A stretch of 64,000 nucleotides of DNA from Polytrichum commune. Its lineage: Eukaryota > Streptophyta > Polytrichopsida > Polytrichales > Polytrichaceae. Each line of letters opens with the position of its first letter. Positions within the stretch are counted from its first letter, which is position 1. The DNA lies in contig OX485803.1 of NCBI GenBank assembly GCA_950295325.1, positions 30,867,554-30,931,553 on the forward strand, read 5' to 3'. The position numbers were made by a program, and so were the translations under genes. Below, piece by piece: positions 21,801 through 33,410 of this stretch. The notes under the pieces are model-generated. The model was not told the origin of the DNA, made no database searches, and saw nothing but the letters and a program-made list of their open reading frames with translations.

Positions 21801-23284
21801 CTTTTCATTCTTTTCTTTCTTCTGTTTGTCTAATCAAGTATAGCAAGTGGAGCCTGACAAACCGACCAGCCAGTGAAAACAACCCATGGACAATAGAGTT
21901 ATCCTCTGACTCAATATTACTTCTGGTCAGGAGTTTGTTGTTTTGCATACAACACCTTCCATGTTCGGTAAGTTATAAGTGCATGCTTGAAGGTAGTAGT
22001 GTGGAGGTTTGAGTTGAGAACATTTTGTATTGATTCTTTGAGGGTCATAAACATTTCGGCATGCCAAAGGTGCTAAATTGAGTTTGGCCCTCAATGAAAC
22101 AAATAGGTTGCTCTTCATTCGAATTCAAACACTGCTCCCGAGCATGCACAACAAGTGGAAAGAAATCATTCATATTGTATGCAAAGCAACCAATGGAAAA
22201 TCACTGACTAAAGAATAGCTTCAATGATAGAAGTTCATCACATTTAGGATATCATCCGTCAATATCCTTCAAATTGCTGACAAGAGAAAATAATTCTGGT
22301 ACAAAACCAATTACTAGTCCTGTCAATGATACCGTTGGAGCAAATGGAACAAGTCTTCAATCAAATTAACTTTGTAAGAACTCCATATTCAAGGTAGACG
22401 AAAATTGGGCTAGAGTGTATAACTGCATATACAGTTGGCCTGTTTACTGTCACCACTTTCAATTTTTCATTCTCTGCATGCAAGACCTAATTCTTCTCAC
22501 ATACTTCAACAGCGAAACAACCAAAGAATGTCCACAGCAATTTAGAAAGATGACCTAATATTTAGCTCTACCACCAAAGATGAGAGGCACAAAGTGATTT
22601 CAATGTATGTCGAAAGAGGTGTAGTAAGAGTCTAGCCTGACCAACCAGCCAGTGATAACAAACTATGGACAGTGATAGAAGGTCATCGATTGGAGCACAT
22701 AATCCGTCAATATCCTTTAAATTGCTGACAAAAGAAAATTATTCTGGTACCACACCAACTACTAATCCTATCATATTCACCATAGAAGCAATTGGAACAA
22801 GCCTTAGAACAACTCTCAGAAAGATCTCCACATTCAAGGTAGAGAAAAACTGGGCTAGAATGTAAAACTGCATGTACAGTTGGCCATTCATTCTGTAATA
22901 TATGCAACATCTAATTCTTCTCACACTTGGACGTTGAAACAACCAAAGAGTTTCCACAACATGACAACAATTTAGATAGATGACCAAATAACCGAAGATG
23001 AGAGACACGAAGGTACTGACCAGGCCTTGAGGGTTGAAAATGGAGGGGTCATCCTTGCCGTCGCCTGTTTCTTGATTTGCAAAAGTGTTGATACCAAAGT
23101 GGAAGAACATGGCCTGCTCCCGGCGCTGGAAAAGGAGCTGAGGGTTTGATGGGAACGGCATTAAGGGCAGCGGTGGTGGAGTCACTTGTTGCCAAGCCGC
23201 CATGGCTCCAACCCATAGCATCAGGAAGGTGAAGAAATTAAGAGTCAGACACACATGATATCTTGCAATTCTCTCCATTCTCAT
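18834..23284 (-). CDS. FUC1: Alpha-L-fucosidase, GH29 (FUC1-like), four exons
   Basis: Spliced model on the minus strand: exons 23,021-23,284, 21,084-21,382, 20,534-20,770 and 18,834-19,548, all with GT-AG introns and consistent phases, giving 504 residues (Arabidopsis FUC1 is about the same length). Family members remove L-fucose from plant glycans, in the apoplast or secretory route. A signal peptide occupies about residues 1-30. The catalytic barrel shows HFGINTF (about 62-68), LTAKHADGFCLWPS (107-120) and EVWLDGN (194-200), whose Asp198 is the probable nucleophile. DWVPPECDVSIRPGWFWH follows in exon 4, then NTPPN and a C-terminal beta-sandwich of F5/8 type C kind (about residues 345-504) with several N-glycosylation sequons. 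AATAAA (18,820-18,825) follows the stop closely. Introns are loaded with repeats: a 5S-like element and a foldback in intron 1, and a foldback in intron 3. The gene appears intact. Confidence 0.92.
20085..20372. mobile_element. Family F foldback element, copy 2, in intron 3 of the fucosidase gene
   Basis: The core hairpin 20,113-20,180 has catggtcta and tagaccatg ends and 'agacccacccctttgaggtgtg' in the middle, matching 8,302-8,372. The right arm runs 'ccatgtaggactccaagtag', 'ggacagtctcggc', 'tctagtgtgaagtgtcctta', parallel to 8,390-8,558. The left outer arm is poorly preserved, so the left boundary is approximate. Confidence 0.65.
21414..21533 (+). repeat. 5S rRNA-like sequence (pseudogene or 5S-derived SINE head)
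   Basis: Over exactly 120 bp the plus strand resembles plant 5S rRNA: 'cccggatcccat', 'gaactccaaggttaagc', 'agtagtact'-like 'aatagtact', 'atgggtaacctt' and 'gtgcaccct', in the right order and spacing. The Pol III internal boxes are recognisable but altered (ggttaagcaacctaagg; aaatgggtaacc). It is too diverged to be a functional 5S gene. It lies antisense in intron 1 of the fucosidase gene, just upstream of exon 2 in gene orientation terms. The following 250 bp (to about 21,790) might be the body of a 5S-derived SINE, which cannot be confirmed from one copy. Confidence 0.75.
21850..23015. repeat. Tandem duplication within fucosidase intron 1
   Basis: Copy A (21,850-21,930 plus 22,200-22,595) and copy B (22,633-23,015) share 'ccagccagtga', 'atccgtcaatatcctt', 'aaattgctgaca', 'attctggtac', 'cattcaaggtaga', 'tgggctaga', 'acagttggcc' and 'taattcttctcaca'. 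Copy A is split by the family S element. Copy B ends within a few bases of the exon 1 donor site, so the duplication did not copy the exon. Confidence 0.75.
21937..22190 (-). mobile_element. Family S foldback element, copy 2 (254 bp), in fucosidase intron 1
   Basis: The ends gttgttttgcatac and gtatgcaaagcaac are inverted repeats. The arms carry 'gtgcatgcttg' and 'gagcatgcac', and close on 'ttgagggtc'/'gccctcaa'. It matches the copy at 4,810-5,063 in reverse orientation with the same length. It interrupts the first copy of an older tandem duplication. Confidence 0.75.
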
Positions 23285-23483
23285 TCTTGCTACGCAGTGG
23301 ATGGATGCCTGGTTAGGGTTTTACGCCTGAATTTGGAAGAAGAGAAGCAATTTACCATCACTTGGACCCATCTGTCACACGAACGGTGAAACTTGCCATT
23401 ATTTTTATGGCCAATCTGCAAAACCTGTCCTCCACTCTCTCGTCACTCATCTTCTATAAGGTCTTATGTGGCCTAATGTGGTC

Positions 23484-23760
23484 ACTCTTCATAATTGGAC
23501 ACTTATATTTGAGTGGTAAATGGCAAGCATTGTACTTAAGAACAGACACCAAAAAAGACATCATTGGACCATGTGCTCATAAAAAAACTTAGTCACATTC
23601 CACGTTCTAGGTTCAATAGAGAACACTGTTGGGAGAGCCCCTCCTATATCGATTGAAGAGAAAGAGAATCTTCACTTTGACTCCCCATAACTTTTGCATC
23701 TTATCACCGAATCTGATGAAATTTGAAATGACAATCTGCCTGATTTGCAATCAATCTATC
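23484..23760 (+). repeat. Probable family H fragment upstream of the fucosidase gene
   Basis: It shares 'attggacacttatatttgag', 'tggtaaatggcaag', 'ttctaggttcaatagagaac' and 'gagaatcttcac' with family H copies at 1,443, 18,108 and 33,411. Ends could not be fixed. Another small fragment with 'ctatatttgtgtggtata' begins near 23,847. It is about 200 bp upstream of the fucosidase start codon. Confidence 0.45.
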
Positions 23761-23899
23761 GCTATCAAACCTTTATTCTCGTACACAATTAACAAGAAAA
23801 GTGGAAGGACTTCCAACATGTCCAACAACATCCTACAGAAACATGAATTCTATATTTGTGTGGTATATGGCAAGGCTTGTGGGTAATTGAGAAAAGGGC

Positions 23900-26360
23900 A
23901 CCCAAAAGACATTACACATAACTTAGGTATCTCTTTTCCATAATCCTGCTTGGAAGTTGTTTCCGACCCCCGAAACTTCATATATAGGGTGCTCTTAACC
24001 TTTGCAAGGTGACACTCGTCAATCCTCAAACTGGGTTATGACTGCAATTGTAACTGGATCTCAAATGCCTGCAATTTCAACTGCACTTACCTGCAGGTGC
24101 CTTAAGATTTCCCATCAGGAGATGCCCCAGGCTCTCCTCCCCAACAACGAAGTCCCCCACTATTACTAACTCTACTTTCTCCTCTAGTGCAAGGTGGTTG
24201 TGTTTGTGTGCCAAATTGAGCACCTTCCAACCCCAATTCCTCCAACAACTTCCAAAAGTAGGTATATCTATCTCTGCCAGAATCGTTGTCAAGTTGTTGG
24301 TGTTGGACTTTGAGCAGCAGATTCCCCTCTGAATTCACTTAGAGCATGTTCATCTGTTATGAATACAGTGCCCCGTTCAAGGGGATAGTGCTAGATTTAG
24401 CCCGGGAGCTGGACCCAGTGTTCAAGTTTGAAGTGTGCACATGCAATTCAATTAAAGGGCTTCAAAATAATCACACTTCACTCAAACTTTCAAACTTTTT
24501 TGCAACACTTCACAAAAAAACTTGATATTGGCCGTTTTGTATTGAATATGAAAATAATATGATGCCTCACTATATTGAAGAAGTACATGCAATCAAATGA
24601 TGCACTAAAATTATTTAGATTCCCTACATAATGCACTAATCATCATCCAACTCCAAAGGTAAAGCCCTCAGGTTTTTGGTCAATTTTCAAGTGTCGAAAA
24701 TTCTAGCCCAATTCATATTTTCCACCGGAAGATCGCATAATGACACTCGCATTGATGCATCCAATGTTTCAAGTTTTAATCAACTTCTGCGATCACTCTT
24801 CACCCACTTTTATTTGGAAAATCCAAACTCACATATAGTTGCGCTTGCCAAGCCAAAGTTGTAGTCAGTACCGAGTCAAAGTTGCAAAGTCGAAGTTGCA
24901 AAGTCGAAATTGCACGAATTATTGGAATTTGGAAGTGTCTGCTAGAGTGCCAAGATTGGAGTCCAGTTATGTTTTTATTTGCAAATTGTAGCCACTGTAT
25001 TTTGGGAGAAGCCTTCACTGTGCAGAGCACATTTATGTGAAGTGCCCCCCCAAAAAAAATTTGATGGCCAAAATGGCATTTGACATGTGTTGAAGACTTC
25101 AATATTGAACATTGGTTGGACCCACGCGTCAGGCCCAACCGTTATTGTAGCACTAGCAGGGTCAGAAAGCTCTCCCGGGTCGGAATAGCTTGGGTCTATT
25201 GTGGCCCAACTTTCAACTGCTCTATAAGAGAATCAACTATCAATACCTCGCACTCTTTGACCAAATAGTATCTTAGCTTCAACTATTTTTATGTAAAGCC
25301 TTGTGTATTGTAAGATATTAGTTTGGATCATGATACCCACAATTTATGAAGCTCATATAGAGTGAACATGTGGGCATATAATGCAACTACTCCCCCTCTA
25401 AAATAATGTTACCCAATTTAGCACCCCTTTGTGTTTGCATTTGGTGTAATGCGGCATGACTTGATAAAATGCTTCTAAGAAATATTGTTCTTTAATAAAG
25501 GCTTTTCTCATAGCATAACACCATGTAAGAGTGCGGCAATGCCCCCATAAATGCCCACCAACATCATAATCTAAAACCATGACCTTTGGATTACAATTTA
25601 CAAGGGTTTCCCCCAAAACCAGTTGCTTACGAAATTTACTTCTACAACCGCCTATGGGATTCGTTTCCATAAAGCACTCCTAGAAAATTTTATTCTTTAA
25701 TAGAGGCTCTTCCCATAGGGGAATGCCCATGGTGGAATGCCTCCGTAAATGCCCGCCAACATCGTAACCTAAGGCATTTTGAAGTTCGCTTATATGACAA
25801 TTGTTGTTTCTGCAAAATTTCAATCAACATAAAACTTGAAATGTTTAATCTCTTTTGCATTGCAAAGGAATCCATTCAAGTGAGAGTTGATTAGTGAATG
25901 TGCAGGAGATAATTTTTTCAAGGAGGAGGCTTATAGGCCTTTCCCAAAATGCCACCCTCTGAGGTGGCCACGTCACTTTCTAGGGTTAGGGTTAGGGTTT
26001 TGTTAACTTGAATGTGAAGACAACAACTTGACCATAGAATATTCGAGATTATGAAGGACAAGAGACATGACCTTTGGATGTTACAACAATTGAACTAACT
26101 CAAGCTATAGTAAGTCTCACATGGGCAAACTCTCAAATGAATGATGGGTGACACATTCACACAAAGATTGCATGCATTCACCAAAGTGACTTGCAACCAA
26201 AACACCTCCATTGGCTCGAAGTTCATCGAAGTTCGTACCAAGTAAGAGATTCAAATTAAAAAATTAAAAAAATTAAAAGGTTCAACACACAAAGTACAGT
26301 ATATGATTCACCTCACTAGATGAGAATGTCTCTAGATAAACTTGTGTTGGCAATAGTCAC
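23900..26360. other. Gene-free spacer between fucosidase and ankyrin genes
   Basis: No protein domain or RNA gene was recognised. A local duplication pairs about 25,465-25,580 with 25,675-25,775 (shared 'ttctttaata', 'aatgcc', 'taaatgccc', 'ccaacatc'). A short 'gcaaagtcgaa' repeat is at 24,885-24,912. Confidence 0.45.
25914..26001 (+). repeat. Family T repeat next to a (TTAGGG)n tract, copy 1
   Basis: It contains 'ggaggaggcttatag', 'tgccaccctctgaggtggcc', 'acgtcac' and then 'agggttagggttagggtttt'. The same block, inverted, lies at 40,161-40,250. The middle is a short palindrome (gccaccctctgaggtggc). Confidence 0.65.
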
Positions 26361-26716
26361 CTACCATAAGGTATGTGGGTGTCATTTGGTTACTTTCTCA
26401 ATTGGACACCTATATTGGATTGGTGTCAAGTTTGAAAAAGACTAAACTTTGTCTTCAAACTTTTATTAACCACTCCACACTCAATAGTGAACACAATTGG
26501 GAGGACCTATAAAGTCAATTAAGAAATTAACTAACATGCACTTCCAATAACCATGACTACATCAAGGGAGGTCGAATTTTCAATCTGTTTTTTTTTTTTT
26601 GTTCATGTTTAATCATGAATTTGAGAATGCAACACAAATTTGAAGACATAAATCTGACCCATAGAAGATGGAGACCAAGAAAAACGAGCCACTTAACTCC
26701 CACATACATTAGGTAA
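26361..26716 (+). mobile_element. Family H-like MITE, copy 4 (about 356 bp)
   Basis: The ends are accataaggtatgtgggtgt and, inverted, acctaatgtatgtgggagt. The inside holds 'attggacacctatattgg' and 'cacactcaatagtgaacaca'. The same subtype, inverted, is at 58,308-58,694. No coding capacity; a T run is at about 26,587-26,599. Confidence 0.65.
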
Positions 26717-27204
26717 CCATTACACTCGTATCCTGATCCAAATGCAGGTACATATGATTGATTGCGGACAAACAGAAATCATTTATGTAGTTACTACAAA
26801 CAAAGTTATTTCTTGCTTCTGTTAGTAGAACATGCAACATGCAACAATGATTTGAAAAGCAGACTTCTAATGAATGTGCAAATACCAGTTTCAGCGATCC
26901 ATTTAGGTCACTTGAGCCATTACTCAATTTCTCAAACTCCATATTTTGGAAACTGAACATAAAGTACACATCTGCACCATGATAATTCCCGATTTTGAGC
27001 ATAGGTTTCTTGGTCCTTTGGGGGGCTCAAATAGGTGTCAAAATTAAATTGATGATTGTGAGTACAGTATTTAGTTTCAAGTTGGGAGGTGAATAAAGTG
27101 CTTGGAATTTCATCTGCACCATGATCTGGCTCGTAGTCCCCCCATCATCAGAAGTTGGAAAGTGCAAGTGACATTGTGGTCCAAAGTAGTCCTCAACATG
27201 ATCC

Positions 27205-30200
27205 TCAGTCCTCATCAACAGTTGCAAACACCGACCTCTGCAGAAAAATATAATATAAGTCTTCAACAACATAACTGTGAACACAAATGTATCCCCAGTA
27301 TGAAGAGAATTTATCAAACACTTGAGAATCAATGAGAAAGACTGAATGCATGGCTGAGAAGAAACAATCCACAGCCTTCAAATCTAAAGTGAGTGAATCT
27401 AAAATAAACAGTAATTTGTTGTGGTAAAGTGAGAGCTCACAACCCTGTGCAACCAAAACGGTTTGATATGCAAGAGCGTTGTACAAAATGGTTGTAAGAA
27501 ATATACTAGTGGAAAAATCAGTTATGATTACAATACTGTCCAATCGGAAGGAGCCCCAGAGTACACATCAGACATCTTTGTCCTGTCTCCAATTCACCAT
27601 GAGCAAAACTTGAGCTGTCAACTGTTTTCATGACATACCTGAGAGGCTTTTTTGAACAACTTTGCCACATGATAATATCCAAAACCTCTTCCATATGACA
27701 ACGCCACATCAAGGGGGCTGTCCCCAGCCTGCTTTTCACCAAATGTCCATCAGAACCACACTTGCCACTCATTAACTATTCATTATTTAACATGCACTAG
27801 AGCTTTATTTACATATAGTGTAACACACTAATGTTGAAAACCTGCACTAATTTCTGAATGTGTGCACCCTCCTTCCAAGATTAGAGACTTCATGAGCTTC
27901 ATAGTGATGTTAGCTGTGAGGTTTAGCGTGAATATTAATAAATCTCAAAAGTTGTAATCATTCTAAACTATTTTCATTCTATTTTGATGTGAGAATTTTA
28001 GATTACATGATATTTATCATATCATAGTGTTATATTAGTGTGACGCATTGTAAATTTCACCAATTTCTCGAATAGTACTTAGAAAATCACACTGTATAAA
28101 GGCCGGTTCAGTGCAAAGAAAAAGTAAGGTTGTGAGAGACAGAAATGCCTTATTTTGGATGGTAATGTCAGCACCCCGAGTAATAAGGAGCTTAATTATG
28201 TCAACCCGGCCGCCTTGTACAGCTACATGAAGTGGTGTCCATCCTTCCTGCACACACAATGCCAGTTTATTTTAAGATTTGCCATCTCGGAGAATGACTA
28301 GGGACTTCCCAAGAAACATGAAACATCCTTCCTTGTACAAAGGTTCTAGAGGTATTATTAGGCATTAATTTCTACTTTACAATCTACAAGCTTCCAGATC
28401 TTTGCAGAAAAACTACAACATGTCTATGTAAATGTGGAGAATCATCATTATGAACTGTGTGACTGTCAATCATGACAGTCAACCTTATCAAGGATGGCAA
28501 TGAAAAGTGGCCACTACTCCTTACGATCGTACTTTTAAACATCTACATATCTACAAAACATGTGGTTGGTTTGTGAAATATCAGGATGTGAACCATCACC
28601 TATATTCTGGCCATTCCTATCTATAAGTCTTGAAATTACAAAACAGGACCCCAGGGTGCTTCCCAGCACACTATTACTTGCTCTTGCAACATCTTATTAG
28701 AAGGTTTTACAAAACAGGCAGTCAACCTCAGTACATAGCATTTGACTAGTGTAGAAACGAAAGGAGGACCCACATTGTCAATTGCATTAATATCAGCTTT
28801 GTGGCGAAGCAAAATCTTTATTAAAGTAGTATTGGCAGTTTGTGCTGCGTAATGCAACACTGTAGCCCCAGCCTGCGTCCAAGCACCCCCATGCACATTC
28901 CACATAAAAAGCCACACAACAGCATTGCCAGGCCAATGCAATTAGAATTGACTTCACTCCCCCCAGTAAGGCTGGCTACCTGGCTGGCTAAGGATAAAGA
29001 GGAGAGCAAATAGATGGGGTACAATGACTACTAGCTGAGATGCATAAGTACTCAGGGTATCTCACTTGTCCATCATCAATGTAACTATTGAAGAAAAGAA
29101 GAAATCAGGGTCACTGGGTCTCAAGTAGTCTTCACAATACAGTGTTCAAGAACGATATTGTTAATGGCATTTAGTCAGTGTAGGAGTTAACCTTGTCTGT
29201 GGCTCTAACATCTGCACCAGACTTTAGCAAGAACCGCACCATACTATCTCGCCCAATAATTGCAGCCCGATGCAGCGCCGTCATCCCATCCTAGACAATA
29301 AAACCAAAATCAAAAGTCGAATTTAATTCACTCCAATAAACTTCCAAACAACAGAACTTTCTGAATCATATCAGTGGAATATTCAGCAGCTACCTCAAAC
29401 CTATTTGAGAAGCATACCATGTTTTGGGCATTTATATCCACTCCACGACGTATTAATGCCTCCACCAGGCTAGATTGACCTGATGTAACAAATGAGTGTA
29501 GTGGATGCCACTTCTCCTGCAGAGTGCCAAATTGACTAATAAGATTCTACCACATTTGATTTCTGCTCACAAGCAAAGAAAATTGACACTTTGATGCTAG
29601 CTTTTCATAATTCCAAGGTCCTATGAGAACATATACAAGATGGTGTCTTATTTCTGTAGCCTCTGTGCACATCAAATATCACAATTACACATAGCCAGAA
29701 CTTCCAAGTCTGCATTTTAAGACTGTCAAGAATTACATACTTGTCTGCAAATTTAGTCTAAAAGTTCCTGTCTAAAATTTGGACAAGGAGTTTGTACTCT
29801 ATTCAAGAAATTTATCATGGAAAAGTATGTAAAAGTAGTCTGAGGTTAAGAGAGCTCCAGATGCTGCCAAGAGGTTCATAACCAGCCACTGGGAGTAGGT
29901 ATAAATGCTTACTGAAGATATTTTAGAAAATTTGATTTCTTTACTTTTCAGAAGATCCTTCTCCTCAGCTGTCAAAAGCTTTGAGCCTGTCACCTCCTGC
30001 ACATCCACTGTATACATATTGATTGCATCACCTCAAGAGATTACAATCTACAACCCTTGAAGGCTGTTGATTGACTTTTGTATGTAAAAGTTCCACTGTA
30101 GCATGATAGCAAAACATAGTCCTACTAGTCAGGCATTCTCTATAACCTGAAGGATTCAAGATGAGATACTAAAAAGCTCCAAAGAAACATTAAATTCAAC

Positions 30201-33093
30201 AACTTTGCAAGAGCGAAGGGACCTGCAAAGCTTACCCTGGTTTCAATTTCATTATAGTTTGATTCTACATCCATCGGTTGCTCTTCAGCAGCTTCATCAA
30301 CCAGTAATGTCTTAGTCATCTCCTCGAATGTCATTTCACCAAGTGCCAAACGCGGATTCTTGGGTGTGGCCCGTTCCATGGGCAGCTGAGCTGCACTCTT
30401 TATTTGTGAAGCTGCATTGCAATTATCTCAGAGATGTTTCACTAAGATAAGTACAAAGACATTCATGCTAAATCCAAGCAACATCAGGTATGACTTCCTT
30501 CAGGAGAGAGCACCTAAACTTAATCCAAGCAGAAAATCTGAAAGAGAAACATTATAAGCAGAATAGTAAGAGACCTTGATTTGAGTCTAAAAGCACATGA
30601 AGCTCCTTCAGAAAACTCCCAGAGAGAGATACTACCAAGGGCTTCATCAAAGGTTGTTTGGATTCCACCAATAACACACTGATTGCCTACTTGAGAAATG
30701 CTACTCGCATTCAGTCAAGTTTAAATATTTTTGCTGACTTTATCTCTGGCTTCACATATGCAACATGCAGAAAGATGTTCAAAGCATCAAGGCCAGTTGT
30801 TCAGTGCATCAACTAAAGAGCTATCCCTCCTACACTTAACAAATTTCCAATTCAACTGTTTTAGACCATCAACTACACAGTCATGACAAGGCAATGCCAC
30901 TCCCAAACCATTCCCAATGAGTGCAAACCCAAGCAAACATCATCTTTGCACACCAAATCTATGACGCATCATCCTACCGTTTGATTTCTTCCTCTACTGT
31001 ACCAGTATAGATTATAAGATTCATTAAGTGGAGAGGAGCCCAATCAAATACAACTGGATGTCTGAGGGCAACATACTATCACCAGACCAGTCTTGTACTA
31101 AGGCAAAAGAAGGTATTCCAACAAGTTGTGAGAGTCATGTAAAGCTACCAGCAAGCTCATCCATCTCTGAAGCAGACATAAACTCTTCATCATCATTGAC
31201 ATCTTCATTACTTCCTTCAGTTGTTGTGCTGCTGCCAATGTCACCAGGGAGAACCCTAGGAAAGAACCTTTGCCTAGTAGCCTCGCTACCACTCTGTTGC
31301 TTTTCACGAAGCATCCGCCTCCGAATTTCCTTTTCCTTTGCCCTTCCCTCAAGCATATCAAGGGTATCTCGTTTCTTTTGTCTCTTTGTCTTGCCAAGCT
31401 CCTCTTGAAGCGGTTTCCATTCCTCTGGGACTAACCCTGAGTATTTGTCTGGAATATCCTCTGCCACAGAATCGGTTTGAGGATCCCCGAAAGCATCCTC
31501 AAAAATTCCTTCCTCCATTGTAAACATTCCATCCGTGTCATCTTCGAAACCTGGAACACTAATAAGCTCAATAAATGTCAATACCTGATGTGCAGAGACC
31601 TGTGAAGTGGTTTATGCAAGTAAACCAACTCCCACAGACATATGGAAGGAAAGAGAACTTGGCATACAACCACTTATACATCCAGCTTAGTAAGAATGGA
31701 TTCCAGAAAGTACCTGACTCTGGACACGCCATGGACAGCACACGATGAAGCCCTTTGGTAGTAGTGTACATCCCATGGACGCCCAGATGGTGTTGCCATA
31801 GCTGGCATGCACGTAGACAAGCACTCATTCTGCTTTGACAGTAATATTTGACAACCAGCCTTGTTAATACAGGAAATATTTGTCAACAGCTAGGCAGTAC
31901 AACAAGCTAATTACTCAAAGACCTACCTTCTGAGAACAATATAACCAATAACCAAATCTCAATTACCAAATAAATCAAAGCCCAAGTAACAAAACGATCT
32001 GCCTCCAGTTTCCAATTTAACCCTGAAAGGATCGAGGGCTTCATTGTACGACCATATACATCATTTCTACAAGTCCAACCAGGTCTAAACAACCTATTTA
32101 TTTTATATTTGTGGGTTTGCAACTTTATTGTATACATTATCTTATGTTTAGGAGAAAATAAAGAAAGCATACTCAAATGTGCCATTAAAGATCAAATTAC
32201 TAGATATATTCTCAACCAAGGACACCCAGGCTTTGTATTTGAACCCAAATCTCCAATATTTGATTTGAGAAGTGCACTAGAAGAATGAGTTGATCACTTT
32301 TGACACAATTGGCTAAAAGTGAATAAGTGTGTAGCTCAAATACATATCTCTGTGCATGGAGAGGCTCAGATTGGGCCTCTTCGACGCTTAGTGGTTAAGA
32401 AGCTGAATTTCATGAATTTGCAGATCAAGATACGCTACCATTGGGAGCTCAAGCTGTTCAATGCCAGAATTAACATACTAAATCAAGGTGCCAAGATAGC
32501 CAAATTGAGGTGGATTGCCCTTTAAAATTTAAATAATTCACCCTCGTTTCTTTGATGAAATTTGACAGCACAAGCTGAATACCAGGACATCAAAACCTCA
32601 AAACTCATATCAACCCGGACACTTGTCATGCTGGACCGCACAGAGAATCATCCCGGTGCAATTGTAGGAAACGCATAGACCCTTGCTGCTCTCTGTATGG
32701 GGCACACTAAAGTGGTACGCAATTTTGGAAACTCAGCCCTACAATGCACCACCATTCTCCAGCTGCAGAGGAGCATTCCCTCTAAGTAGGAAAGAATGCC
32801 TAATTTATTTTTTTCCCCTACGACCATCTGGGACCTACGCCACTTGCTATTACAATTGCAGAAAACCCTAATCAACACCACGCAAGGCAGGGCAGGGCAG
32901 AGCAGAGCATCCTCGAAGAAACTATATTCTACTAACGAAACCACGATGCAGGGCCATAGAATGAAATGGCATTGCAGCAGGAGCAGGGGTGACATACCTT
33001 GACGCGAGACGTCCGCGACCGAGGCATGTCGATCACGAGGCTGGTGGCACTCGCAAGAGCTCCCGCGCTCCACATGGCCATGGCTCGCTCCAT
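27205..33093 (-). CDS. Ankyrin-repeat protein, AKRP/EMB506-like, ten exons
   Basis: Minus-strand model: exons 32,998-33,093, 31,149-31,584, 30,236-30,411, 29,913-29,996, 29,418-29,516, 29,192-29,290, 28,774-28,872, 28,149-28,247, 27,639-27,728 and 27,205-27,237, giving 436 residues with consistent phases. AKRP and EMB506 are Arabidopsis chloroplast ankyrin proteins essential for plastid differentiation and embryo development. Support here: an acidic N-terminal half, [13 protein letters not shown] with a basic coiled stretch, LTAEEKDLL before the repeats, and four 33-residue ankyrin repeats (about 265-396; [27 protein letters not shown]) plus a final partial one ([21 protein letters not shown]). 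Each full repeat is exactly one 99 bp phase-0 exon. Intron 8 has a GC donor (AAG|GCATTT). Exon 2's donor (CTG|GTAGCT) is weak. If the last intron is retained, the protein ends seven codons into it. The N-terminus is short for a transit peptide, so plastid location is an inference. Confidence 0.85.
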
Positions 33094-33410
33094 GTTCCAG
33101 CAACGAAGTTGATTCTCCTAAGTTGTTCTTTCTTTCGCTCTTCCTTTCTTTCTTTTATTTTGCGTCTCTGCGTCAAGCTCGCAGGATGTGCTGCAAGGGG
33201 AGATGGAAAGCTGACGCTCGCATCTGGGAAAGCTGAATTACGTTAGGCTTAAGGCTTGAGAATCGAAGGAAGGAAACTACAAGAAGCGCAATGAATCGGA
33301 GGCGAGTCGTTGCAAGAACACCGGGTCGGTGAGGACGACGATGGTCTAATGGATAAAATTCCATTGGAAGGTTATTATGGCCTCGACCCGACGTTTCTTA
33401 GGGTGAAGCT

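Noticed and set aside
32350..32480. tRNA-like A-box word (agtggttaag) suggesting a tRNA gene or SINE
   Set aside because: No B box at the right distance and no cloverleaf can be drawn; it lies in the first intron of the ankyrin gene.
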